NCBI RefSeq assembly: GCF_014050525.1
Contig: NZ_JACGAG010000004.1
Span: forward strand, 1-64,000
Reading direction: 5' to 3'
Source of the DNA: Clostridium sp. cel8
GTDB taxonomy: Bacteria; Bacillota; Clostridia; Clostridiales; Clostridiaceae
Length of the DNA: 64,000 bases
Below the pieces are notes generated by a model. It was not told the DNA's origin. It ran no database searches and was given only the letters and a program-made list of their open reading frames with translations. This document shows, one piece after another, positions 56,960-64,000 of the stretch (its first letter is position 1; every line of letters begins with the position of its first letter). Both the position numbers and the translations under genes were made by a program.

Positions 56960-57985
56960 ATGCCATTACCGTTAATTTTAGGAATAGGCGCAGCTGTAGC
57001 TGGATTAAGTGGAATAGGAAATGGTGTCCATGGAGCTGTAAAAATGAAAGAAGCAAATGATACAATAACAAGTGCAAATAGACGCCATAAACGAAATATT
57101 GAAAAATTTGAAGAAAAAAGTAAGGCAACAAATATAGCAATGGATTCTTTGGGAAAGTTGGAGTTAGAAATACTTAATAGCTTTGATGATTTTGCAAACA
57201 CAATTGAAAAGATACAAAATCGCCCAGAATTTAAAGAATATAATAAAGATGGTGTGAAACTGCCTAAATATGATAAAGAAAGTTTGGAAGATGTGTCTAT
57301 TGGTGCAGGTGTTTTACTTGGTGGTTTAGGAAGTGCAGCTCTTGGAACTGCTGGAGGATTTGCAGCAGCAGGAGCGACAACTGCAGCTGTTACGGCATTG
57401 GGTACAGCATCAACAGGAATAGCAATAGAATCACTTAGTGGAATTGCCGCTACAAACGCAACATTAGCAGTGCTTGGTGGTGGAACATTAGCTACTGGTG
57501 GAGGAGGTGTAGCCCTTGGATCAACAATATTAGGTGCTACAACATTAGGTGTTGGTTTGTTAGTTGGTGGTGTTATTTTTAATTTTACTGGTTCAAAACT
57601 ATCAGATAAAGCTGATGAAGCATATAGACAAATGAAAAAAGCGGAAAATAAAATAAATAAAATTTGTAACTATTTAATTGAATTAGAAATTGTTGCTAAG
57701 AAATATAGGAGTTCTTTAATAAAAGTTAGAGATAAATATTTAGAAAGTTTTAACTACATTTCTTATGTTGTGAATAAAATTCACAAAGTAGATTGGAATG
57801 AGTTTACTGAACATGAACGAGTTGCAATTGAAAATACGGTGTTATTGGTAAGTTTACTTTATAAGATGTGCAAGGTTAATATCGTAAATAAATCCGAAAA
57901 TGAAAATGATATGAACACAATTAATAGAAGTGGCATTGATGATGCTGTTAAAGAATCAGAAGTGGTTCTTGATAGTATTGAATAA
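56960..57985 (+). CDS. Glycine-zipper membrane protein, pore-like
   Basis: I do not recognise a named family. The 341-residue protein begins with a short hydrophobic Gly/Ala segment (about 4-26), then a charged coiled-coil-like part (about 28-95). Next comes a hydrophobic Gly/Ala/Thr region of about 95 residues (114-210; GAGVLLGGLGSAALGTAGG, then LAVLGGGTLATGGGGVALG) and a second long helical arm (about 212-290). Hydrophobic glycine-zipper hairpins between coiled coils are typical of pore formers and membrane-remodelling effectors. It is the last gene of the WYL operon, 4 bases after the cysteine protein, with GGAGG before the ATG. Confidence 0.75.
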   Translation: MPLPLILGIGAAVAGLSGIGNGVHGAVKMKEANDTITSANRRHKRNIEKFEEKSKATNIAMDSLGKLELEILNSFDDFANTIEKIQNRPEFKEYNKDGVKLPKYDKESLEDVSIGAGVLLGGLGSAALGTAGGFAAAGATTAAVTALGTASTGIAIESLSGIAATNATLAVLGGGTLATGGGGVALGSTILGATTLGVGLLVGGVIFNFTGSKLSDKADEAYRQMKKAENKINKICNYLIELEIVAKKYRSSLIKVRDKYLESFNYISYVVNKIHKVDWNEFTEHERVAIENTVLLVSLLYKMCKVNIVNKSENENDMNTINRSGIDDAVKESEVVLDSIE

Positions 57986-58047
57986 TTATTAAAGTATTAA
58001 ATATTTATTGGAGGGTTATTTATTTTTTAGAATATATTTTTAAATTG

Positions 58048-58090
58048 ATGGCTTTCTTGATAAATGAATATATAACAGGAAAGCCATTTG
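58048..58090. terminator. Hairpin after the WYL operon
   Basis: ATGGCTTTC pairs with GAAAGCCAT around a 22-base loop. The tail is only weakly T-rich, so it could be the end of the WYL operon or of the small minus-strand gene to its right. Confidence 0.5.
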
Positions 58091-58112
58091 TATGTTTATG
58101 CTTATATTATAT

Positions 58113-58373
58113 TTAATTTATAAGCCTTGATATTAATGCAATCAAAAGTGCTATAATAATTCCAATGTCCTTTCGAATACTGATATCATCTCTATTCTTT
58201 TTAGTTATAGTTAGTATTTTTCCTAGTATGATAAAAGTAATTGATGTAGAAATAAGTATTTTACTAACAAAGGAACTGAAAGTAAACTCTGTTACAAAAA
58301 CTAAAGACATAGGAATAAAGATTACTAATGCAGCAATTATGTACAATGTAGAACTTAATGCTTTAGTATTAAT
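58113..58373 (-). CDS. Small three-helix membrane protein, non-ATG start
   Basis: This frame encodes about 86 residues with three hydrophobic segments (IIAALVIFIPMSLVF, ILISTSITFIILGKI, IGIIIALLIALIS). On the minus strand an AAAGGAG site sits 9 bases upstream of an ATT codon at 58373, whose frame reads NTKALSSTLYII; a TAG lies just before. The only standard start codon in the frame is TTG at 58346, without a ribosome site. It may use ATT, or have lost its ATG. The opposite-strand frame 58165-58401 is also hydrophobic but has no ribosome site. Confidence 0.45.
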   Translation of the reverse strand: MNTKALSSTLYIIAALVIFIPMSLVFVTEFTFSSFVSKILISTSITFIILGKILTITKKNRDDISIRKDIGIIIALLIALISRLIN

Positions 58374-58570
58374 GTTAATCTACTCCTTTCTAATTAGATG
58401 AATATTCATTTATGCATAATGAATTACCATTCTTATTTTATTTTTAAATATTATATCATATGCTAGTATTATACATCAATCATATGTAATACAAAGATTA
58501 CAGTCAAAAGAACATATTCTCCTATTTGCGGGTAATATAGTAAATGAAAGAAAAGGTGAGTTTACTGCAG

Positions 58571-59529
58571 TTATAGTTTTTCACTAAGTGTAGAATAGTC
58601 AAATGGCATATATGCATTTTTATCTCCATAAATATTCTTAACACAATCTATAAACGACTGTAATTCAGGAGAAATCACTTGATTGCGATGATATACACAG
58701 GCAAAAATCCTATATGTTCTGTAGTTACTTTTAATGTGGTAGTAGTTTATTTTTTTATGTCCCTTTTCTGCAAACCAATATGGGACAATTGAGAGTCCAA
58801 AACCATTTTCTACGAGAGCATGGCTACTATCCCAGTTAATACATTTAAGTATAATATTAGGTCTATATCCTGCTTCATGAAAAAGAGGATTAATAAAATG
58901 CTCATATGCTTTAGCATATAGTGAAATAAATGGCATATTTTTTAGTTTTGATAAATCTGCATAATTAGTTAAACCATTTTTATTAATTAAGGAATTAGCA
59001 ATATGATTTTTAGGAACGGCAAGGTAAAACTCTTCACGACGAATAGTTGTGTATACCAAATCAGGATGATAGTATAATGCAGGAACAAGCAAAAAATTCA
59101 GCTTTCTTTCTAAAAGTAGTTCAATGAGATTTTCTAGTGAATTTTCAGTTAGGGTAACATTTGTTGAATTTAATTGTGATACGCTTGACATAATACTATT
59201 TAGATAGTGTAAAGTGTAACCTACTGGCCATCCTAAATGAATATTTGTAGTGTTAGAATTAGCAATATTCTGAACTTTTCTTAACATTGAGTCATATTGT
59301 TCTAATAGTACTTTGCCTTCTTTTAGCAGTATTTTTGCAGGTTCAGTTGGAATACACTTTCCATTTTCTCTATTATATAAAGGAAATGAAAGAGATGATT
59401 CTACTCGCTTTATATATTGAGTTAATGCAGGTTGGCTAATATATAATTTTTTAGCGGCTTTTGAAAAACTTCCTTGCTGTTCAATAGAAGCATAATTTTT
59501 AGTGTTTTTAATTCAATATCTATATGCAT
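58571..59529 (-). pseudogene. LysR-family regulator with a 1-base frameshift
   Basis: This is a LysR-type regulator broken near its N-terminus. From the ATG at 59529 the frame reads MHIDIELKTLK, then is lost in a run of five A (minus strand, 59500-59496). Adding one A restores NYASIEQQGSFSKAA and the helix-turn-helix LYISQPALTQYIKRVE, which then runs open to the stop at 58571 and gives a 319-residue protein of normal length. The effector-binding part includes GFGLSIVPYWFAE. It lies divergent to the TauE remnant and transporter genes it probably once controlled. A sequencing error is possible. Confidence 0.82.
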
Positions 59530-59689
59530 AGTGAATTCCTCACTCTCAGAATATATAATATTTTGTTATAGGAGTATATTATATATTGATATTATTCAAA
59601 AATCAATATATATGTTAAAATTATGTCAAACATAATTGAAAATGGTGCACTTTTTATTAGTTTTAATTAAGTTTTGAAAGGTGAATATA

Positions 59690-60011
59690 ATGAGTATTTT
59701 TTCGAATTGAATTATATTTATGTGGTATTGCACAGCTCATTAGTCATATAATACTAGGATGTACAGGCTTTGGAGGAACTGTAGTAGCGGCACCATTTAC
59801 TCAGAAATATTTAGGAATTAGTGTTGCAATTCCATTTGGTAATTTAGTAACATTTCCAGTATTAATTGATATTCTAATTAAAGAATATAAAAAAATTAAA
59901 GAATATAAAAAAGTGCATTGGAAAAATATATTAGTTTTAGAAATTAGTTACTTATTGGTTTTAATATGTTTATTAGAGCACTTATTATATTCATTTAGTT
60001 ATATTGAATAG
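59690..60011 (+). pseudogene. TauE/SafE-type exporter remnant, frameshifted and truncated
   Basis: This is the N-terminal part of a YfcA/TauE/SafE membrane exporter. A GAAAGGTGA site precedes the ATG at 59690. The frame MSIF is lost at a run of six T; removing one base restores RIELYLCGIAQLISHII, then GCTGFGGTVVAAPF, the family hallmark. It runs to TAG at 60011, only about 106 residues of the usual 250. So it is both frameshifted and short of its C-terminal half. It lies just ahead of an intact anion transporter. Confidence 0.7.
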
Positions 60012-60026
60012 TGTAGGTGATTAAAA

Positions 60027-61403
60027 ATGGAAAAATTAAATAGTATCAGAATCAAATGGTACTGTACAATTTGTATTCCTCTGTTGCTGGTATTTGTATG
60101 TAAATTAAATCAAGTTGATCATACAACTATGATGTTTCTTGCACTAACAACAATGGGAATACTGATGTTTTTATTTGAACAAATTCATATGGTAATCACC
60201 TCTGTATTTCTTATGATGACATATGTAATTTTCGAAATTGCTCCTATGAAAGTTGTTTTTTCAGGATGGCTTCAAGAGAGTATTTGGATTACTTTTGGAT
60301 GCTTAGTATTAGTTGCTATTTTGGAAAAAACAACACTTGTAGAGCGTGTTACATTTCATTTGATTATTTTAAGTGGAGGTACATATAAAGGAATTTTATT
60401 TGCATTAATTATTGTTGGAATTCTTACAAATCTTTTGATTCCAGGTGTAATGGTAGGTGTCATGATAGCAGCACTGGCTTTTAATTTATGTGAAACATTA
60501 GAATTGGGAAAATCAAAAGCATCTGCAGGTATTATGATAGGTGCATTATGTGTAGGATTCTATGATGTAGAAACATTTATACTTTCGCCAGGAAATTATA
60601 CATTGATTACTAATTCTGCTAAAGAAATAATTGACTTACCAATGAATTATTGGATTTTTTTTAAAGATAATTTTATATTTTTCCCATTAGTAATAATTGA
60701 AGCGCTTGTATTGAATAAAATGTTTGCTCCTGAAGAAATTGGTAATGTTAAAGAGCAGTTTCAGAAGAAGTTAAATGATTTAGGAGAAATATCATATAGG
60801 GAAAAAAAGATGATTGTAGTATTAATTTTACTTTTATTATACTTATTTACAGAACCATTTCACAATCTATCTATGTTGTATGGTTTTATCATTGCTCCAA
60901 CAATTTTGTTTTTGCCAGGGTTTGATTTAGGAGATTCTGAAGATATTTCAAAAATCAACTATAACATTTTAGTATTTATGGTTGCTTGTTTAGGAATAGG
61001 AAATACAGCTGTATATATAGGAATGGGAGATAAACTTGCTAACTGGGCAGTAAATAATTTAATGGTAGAAAATTTATCAATTATGATGGGAATGATTTTT
61101 TTAATTGCAGTAGTTGTTAATTTTTTAATGACACCATTCGCATCTATGAGTTCTTTAGGAGGATCATTAGCGCAAGTAGCTCAAAGTCTCCATATTAGTT
61201 TTTATCCACTGTCCTATGCATTTTTCTTTGGATGCCAGACAGTAATATTCCCATATGAAACAGCATTATTCGCAATACTTTACGGATTTGGAAATGTTCG
61301 ATTGAAAGATTTTATAAAGTTTATGATTATTAGAGCATGTATGTGGTTAGTGTATCTCATGGTTATAGGAACTAATTATTGGAAATTTATAGGGCATTTA
61401 TAA
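60027..61403 (+). CDS. DASS/SLC13-type anion transporter
   Basis: This 458-residue membrane transporter of the divalent anion:sodium symporter superfamily has about eleven hydrophobic helices. Family-like parts are ITFGCLVLVAILEKTTLVER in the N-half, PGNYTLITNSAK and, in the C-half, FMTPFASMSSLGGSLAQVAQ with the second substrate hairpin. Likely substrates are organic or sugar acids. A TGTAGGTGAT site lies before the ATG. The SDR gene follows after 30 bases, suggesting uptake of a uronate-type compound for that enzyme. Confidence 0.8.
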   Translation: MEKLNSIRIKWYCTICIPLLLVFVCKLNQVDHTTMMFLALTTMGILMFLFEQIHMVITSVFLMMTYVIFEIAPMKVVFSGWLQESIWITFGCLVLVAILEKTTLVERVTFHLIILSGGTYKGILFALIIVGILTNLLIPGVMVGVMIAALAFNLCETLELGKSKASAGIMIGALCVGFYDVETFILSPGNYTLITNSAKEIIDLPMNYWIFFKDNFIFFPLVIIEALVLNKMFAPEEIGNVKEQFQKKLNDLGEISYREKKMIVVLILLLLYLFTEPFHNLSMLYGFIIAPTILFLPGFDLGDSEDISKINYNILVFMVACLGIGNTAVYIGMGDKLANWAVNNLMVENLSIMMGMIFLIAVVVNFLMTPFASMSSLGGSLAQVAQSLHISFYPLSYAFFFGCQTVIFPYETALFAILYGFGNVRLKDFIKFMIIRACMWLVYLMVIGTNYWKFIGHL

Positions 61404-61433
61404 TGCAGAATATAAATATTAGGAGGAAATAGT

Positions 61434-62279
61434 ATGATTAAATATGATTTTAATTTAAAGGGCAAGGTAGCAGTAATCACAGGAGGTGGCGGTGCTTTAA
61501 GTGGAGTTTTTGCAGAAGCTTTATGTTCACATGGTGCAAAAGTTGCATTGTTTGATATTAACAAAGAAGCAGCTGATAAAGCAGCAGCAAAATTAGAAGC
61601 GGCTGGAGGAATTGCTAAAGGATATAAAGCAGATGTTCTCTCAAAAGAAAGTATAACAGAAGCTTATGAAGAAGTAAAAAAAGACTTTGGTACTTGTGAT
61701 ATTCTATTAAATGGGGCAGGTGTTCATCATCCTTTAGCAACAACTGAACATGAACAAATTACAGAGGAAAATATGAATGATGGAAGTAGAAGTTTTTTTG
61801 ATTTAGATATAGAAAAAGTAGAATGGGTGAATCGTTTAGATTTTATAGGAACTTTTATTCCATCACAGGTTATCTGTAAAAATATGATAGGAAAATCTGG
61901 ATGTTCAGTTATCAATATATCATCTATGAATGCTATTAGTCCAACTACAATAGTTCCTATTTATTCAGCAGCAAAAGCAGGTGTAAGTAATTTTACAGCG
62001 TGGCTTGCTAACTACTTTGCATTAGTAGGAATTAGAGTAAATGCCCTTGCACCTGGATTTTTTGTTACAAATCTTAATAAAAACATTATGTACAAAGAAG
62101 ATGGAACATTAAGTGGACGTTCTGAAAGAATTATTGCAGGAACTCCAATGTCAAGGTTTGGAAATCCAGAGGAGTGTGCAGGAACACTACTTTATTTAGT
62201 AGATCCTGAGCTTTCAGGTTTCGTAACAGGAGCAGTAATACCGATTGATGGTGGTTTCAGTTCTTTCTGTGGAGTGTAG
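61434..62279 (+). CDS. SDR-family oxidoreductase, fructuronate reductase (D-mannonate oxidoreductase)-like
   Basis: This NAD(P)-dependent short-chain dehydrogenase has the cofactor motif TGGGGALSGVFAEAL, NGAG in LLNGAGVHHPL, Ser in NISSMNAIS and catalytic YSAAKAGVSNF. At 281 residues it matches the UxuB/YjmF-type SDRs that reduce fructuronate to mannonate, with a longer insert (about 100-125; EENMNDGSRSFFDLD) than simple SDRs. AGGAGGAAAT precedes the ATG. It is cotranscribed with the anion transporter. No mannonate dehydratase is in the window, so the pathway here would be incomplete without other loci. Confidence 0.75.
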   Translation: MIKYDFNLKGKVAVITGGGGALSGVFAEALCSHGAKVALFDINKEAADKAAAKLEAAGGIAKGYKADVLSKESITEAYEEVKKDFGTCDILLNGAGVHHPLATTEHEQITEENMNDGSRSFFDLDIEKVEWVNRLDFIGTFIPSQVICKNMIGKSGCSVINISSMNAISPTTIVPIYSAAKAGVSNFTAWLANYFALVGIRVNALAPGFFVTNLNKNIMYKEDGTLSGRSERIIAGTPMSRFGNPEECAGTLLYLVDPELSGFVTGAVIPIDGGFSSFCGV

Positions 62280-62341
62280 ATTTTTTTAGATTGATTTTAA
62301 ATAATTAAAAATATCAGATAAAATAAAGAATGAATTTGAGT

Positions 62342-62376
62342 AAAATGCCCTTTCTAAATGACAGGGCATTTTTTAT
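62342..62376 (+). terminator. Intrinsic terminator after the SDR gene
   Basis: AAAATGCCCT pairs with AGGGCATTTT around an 11-base loop, followed by a T tail. Confidence 0.88.
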
Positions 62377-62520
62377 ATGATTTTATTAAAAATTATATTA
62401 ATAATGTAATATAAATTACGGAACTAATATAAATTAATAGATATAATATTACTATATAGGAGAATTCAATTTAGAAAGGTATTTATTTCTATAAAGAAGA
62501 ATCTAGAGGAGGGAACATAA

Positions 62521-62697
62521 ATGAATTAGCAACAAGATTTAGTAAACTTGACGAGTTTGTACAATAAATCTAATGAAACTGTTGCAAAAGGAGTTAAGAT
62601 TTCAAAAAATGCTACGAAAAAAATAGAGGATAACTTATCCTCTATAGTAAGATATGAATTGTTAAAAGTTACTTTAAATACTATAGTAAGAAATTAA
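62521..62697 (+). pseudogene. Small gene with nonsense codon at position 3
   Basis: A strong GAGGAGGG site sits 6-7 bases before ATG at 62521. The third codon is TAG (62527-62529), but the same frame then stays open for 55 codons to TAA at 62697. It reads QQDLVNLTSLYNKSNETVAK and onward, a helical, lysine-rich small protein of about 57 residues. A single CAG-to-TAG or similar change explains it. Family unknown. Confidence 0.45.
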
Positions 62698-62710
62698 TGT
62701 AGTTGATATT

Positions 62711-63312
62711 TTACTTCAATAATTTTTCCAATAAAGTAATTAACTCTTGGGAATATCTTTTTGTATCATTTTTTAGTATTTTTATAGCAATATCTATGTC
62801 ATGTGGTTCATCATAGTATGAACTACATGTAATCACATCAATGGTATCAGCAATTATTACAATTTTGGAGTTTAAGGATATTTCATATCCTTTTAGCTTT
62901 TTTGGATATCCGCTTCCGTCAAGTTTTTCATGGTGTTGTAAAATAATATCAGTACATTCTTTGCAACATCAATGGAGTGCGCATATATCCATTTCACATA
63001 GTTAGCTAATGAGTTAACATAAATCCACCAAGGCTCATCTTTAGAATCAAATAGTATACTACTTAATATTTTATTAGGTTTATCCAAAATGACATGGTCA
63101 GGTATATTCATTCTTGCTCTGAATTCATCAGAAATTTTGGTAATACCTACATTCTTCTTATCATTAAAATTAAACATATTTTTTAGTTTATCCATGCTAA
63201 TTCCAGCATTTCTTAACTTTGTAATAATTGTGCTATCTACCTTTTGGCCTTTCTTTAGTAATAAAATCCCCTTTTCATTGTAGATATCTTTCTTTGAAAA
63301 ATACTTATGCAT
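62711..63312 (-). pseudogene. HD-GYP-type c-di-GMP phosphodiesterase with internal deletion
   Basis: This is a broken cyclic di-GMP phosphodiesterase. From the ATG at 63312 it reads the usual N-terminal segment (KDIYNEKGILLLKKGQKV, about 1-50), a linker and the start of the HD domain (YAHSIDVAKN). Near 62948 it jumps frame to ECTDIILQHHEKLDGSGYPK, the GYP motif, then SKIVIIADTIDVITCSSYYD and a stop at 62711. The roughly 80-90 residues that should hold the HD pair are gone, and the joint is out of frame. The gene still has its c-di-GMP riboswitch and terminator upstream. Confidence 0.8.
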
Positions 63313-63403
63313 CGCATTAACTCCCATCTGTATTTATTTTAATTAACAATAGAAATTTGATTTAAGAGAAATTTTATAAGAATAAAATTCTAAATATGTG
63401 TAT

Positions 63404-63437
63404 ATAAAAAAAGGTAGGGAGTATATAAACTACCTAC
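63404..63437 (-). terminator. Riboswitch-linked intrinsic terminator
   Basis: On the minus strand AGGTAG pairs with CTACCT and a run of T follows. It lies about 75 bases downstream of the c-di-GMP aptamer and 90 before the HD-GYP start, where a transcription-control switch would put its expression platform. Confidence 0.7.
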
Positions 63438-63509
63438 TTACATGCTACACGATTTAGGATATAAAAAATTTCTCATATAAAAGTCAATTTCTCAATGCAT
63501 ATTAAGTAT

Positions 63510-63602
63510 TTTGGTAGCCCAACCATCATGACAATTTATTGCTTTAGACTTGTGGCTTTGCGTCTCCATCTTTAGATGGATTTGCCTTTATCAATTTACT
63601 TA
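63510..63602 (-). promoter_or_regulatory. Cyclic di-GMP-I riboswitch (GEMM)
   Basis: On the minus strand GGCAAATCC leads to the stem TCCATC-TAAA-GATGGA, then GACGCAAAGCC, CAAGTCTAA and finally ATGGTTGGGCTACCA. These are the conserved blocks of the GEMM-I aptamer in the right order and spacing, including the invariant GACGCAAAGCC. The P2 loop is TAAA rather than the usual GAAA. It is followed by a terminator and an HD-GYP gene, so c-di-GMP would control an enzyme that degrades it. Confidence 0.88.
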
Positions 63603-63816
63603 TTGAATATATTTTTTAAATTTTATTAAACGTTTCTATAATATTATTCTATAGCATACATAGACTTATGTCAATATATTAACTGTTATGTAATATATTA
63701 TATTATTATGTTATATATTATGATATTATCAAAATTTTATATAATAATTTAGAAGCGCAATAAAAACTATATAATATAATTTGTAACTAAAAATAACGTA
63801 CACAGATATGTAAGAT
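63603..63816. other. AT-rich intergenic stretch with no recognised gene
   Basis: About 210 bases of very AT-rich sequence hold the riboswitch promoter region on the minus strand. No gene or strong repeat was seen. Confidence 0.4.
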
Positions 63817-64000
63817 ATGGAGGGGGATAATGAAGGATCTTTAATTTACTTCTTTTTTAAAGAAGTAAAATTAAATCGAATTGAATCAATGCATGATCCT
63901 AGAAATTCTAATTCAGGAAAAGTTATGGAAAAATGTGGATTAATTTATGAAGGAACTATAAAACAGGGAGATTGGAATAATCAAGGTATTTGTGATTATT
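63817..64000 (+). pseudogene. GNAT acetyltransferase, 5'-truncated, runs off the window
   Basis: The frame starting at ATG 63817 reads into a RimJ-like GNAT C-terminal half: FFKEVKLNRIESMHDPRN, then NSGKVMEKCGLIYEGTIKQG and DWNNQGICDY. A normal protein has about 100 more residues before this point, including the first beta strands; these are absent, and the upstream DNA is unrelated and AT-rich. So this looks like a gene remnant cut at its 5' end. The 3' end lies beyond the window. Confidence 0.65.

Noticed and set aside
58165-58401. Plus-strand small membrane gene
   Set aside because: It overlaps a better supported minus-strand frame and has no ribosome site.

Overview
The window is a low-GC, gene-dense chromosomal segment of an anaerobic Firmicute, almost certainly Clostridium sensu stricto. 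The grounds are the strong AT bias, AGGAGG ribosome sites, TTG and GTG starts, a reverse rubrerythrin, an NADH:rubredoxin oxidoreductase, a GerS-like lipoprotein next to alanine racemase, and the order ftsEX-ctpA-PDZ protein-uvrBA ... uvrC-murB-rapZ-glmR-whiA ... dnaE-pfkA-pyk. The species cannot be named from sequence alone. No rRNA, tRNA or CRISPR array was seen.

Region 0.1-2 kb holds an OmpR-type two-component system whose regulator is interrupted by an in-frame TGA. Region 2-10.2 kb is a carbohydrate catabolic island. A LevR-type sigma-54 activator precedes a near-perfect -24/-12 promoter and an operon of a KDPG/KDPGal-type aldolase, a galactitol-family PTS (IIA, IIB, IIC), a phosphotriesterase-family putative lactonase and a galactonate-dehydratase-like enzyme. 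No sugar-acid kinase is present, so phosphorylation probably happens at uptake. Region 10.2-18.6 kb has galE, manA, rubrerythrin, a secreted CHAP-like protein, a YihY membrane protein, the rubredoxin-fused oxidoreductase and a glucose-type EIIA. Rubrerythrin and the oxidoreductase share PerR-box-like palindromes.

Region 18.6-52.3 kb is core genome: acpS, nnr, gerS-like, alr, the EndoAI/EndoA toxin pair, ftsEX, ctpA, a MinJ-like PDZ protein, uvrBA, an FHA-RodA-PbpA wall module, a YdjM-like protein, uvrC, murB, rapZ, glmR, whiA, a CBS/hotdog regulator, dnaE, pfkA, pyk and rlmD.

Region 52.4-58.4 kb is accessory. It has an IS200-type element, a small membrane protein/XRE pair behind a promoter carrying two copies of a 27-bp direct repeat, then a compact five-gene operon: a WYL regulator, a TerB-like protein, a membrane protein with His/Asp motifs, a cysteine-cluster mini-protein and a glycine-zipper pore-like protein. 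This is the best candidate here for an undescribed system.

Region 58.5-64 kb is a decaying zone. It has a frameshifted LysR regulator, a truncated TauE/YfcA remnant, an intact DASS transporter plus a fructuronate-reductase-like SDR, a nonsense-interrupted small gene, an HD-GYP gene with an internal deletion that still sits behind a c-di-GMP-I riboswitch and terminator, and a 5'-truncated GNAT fragment.
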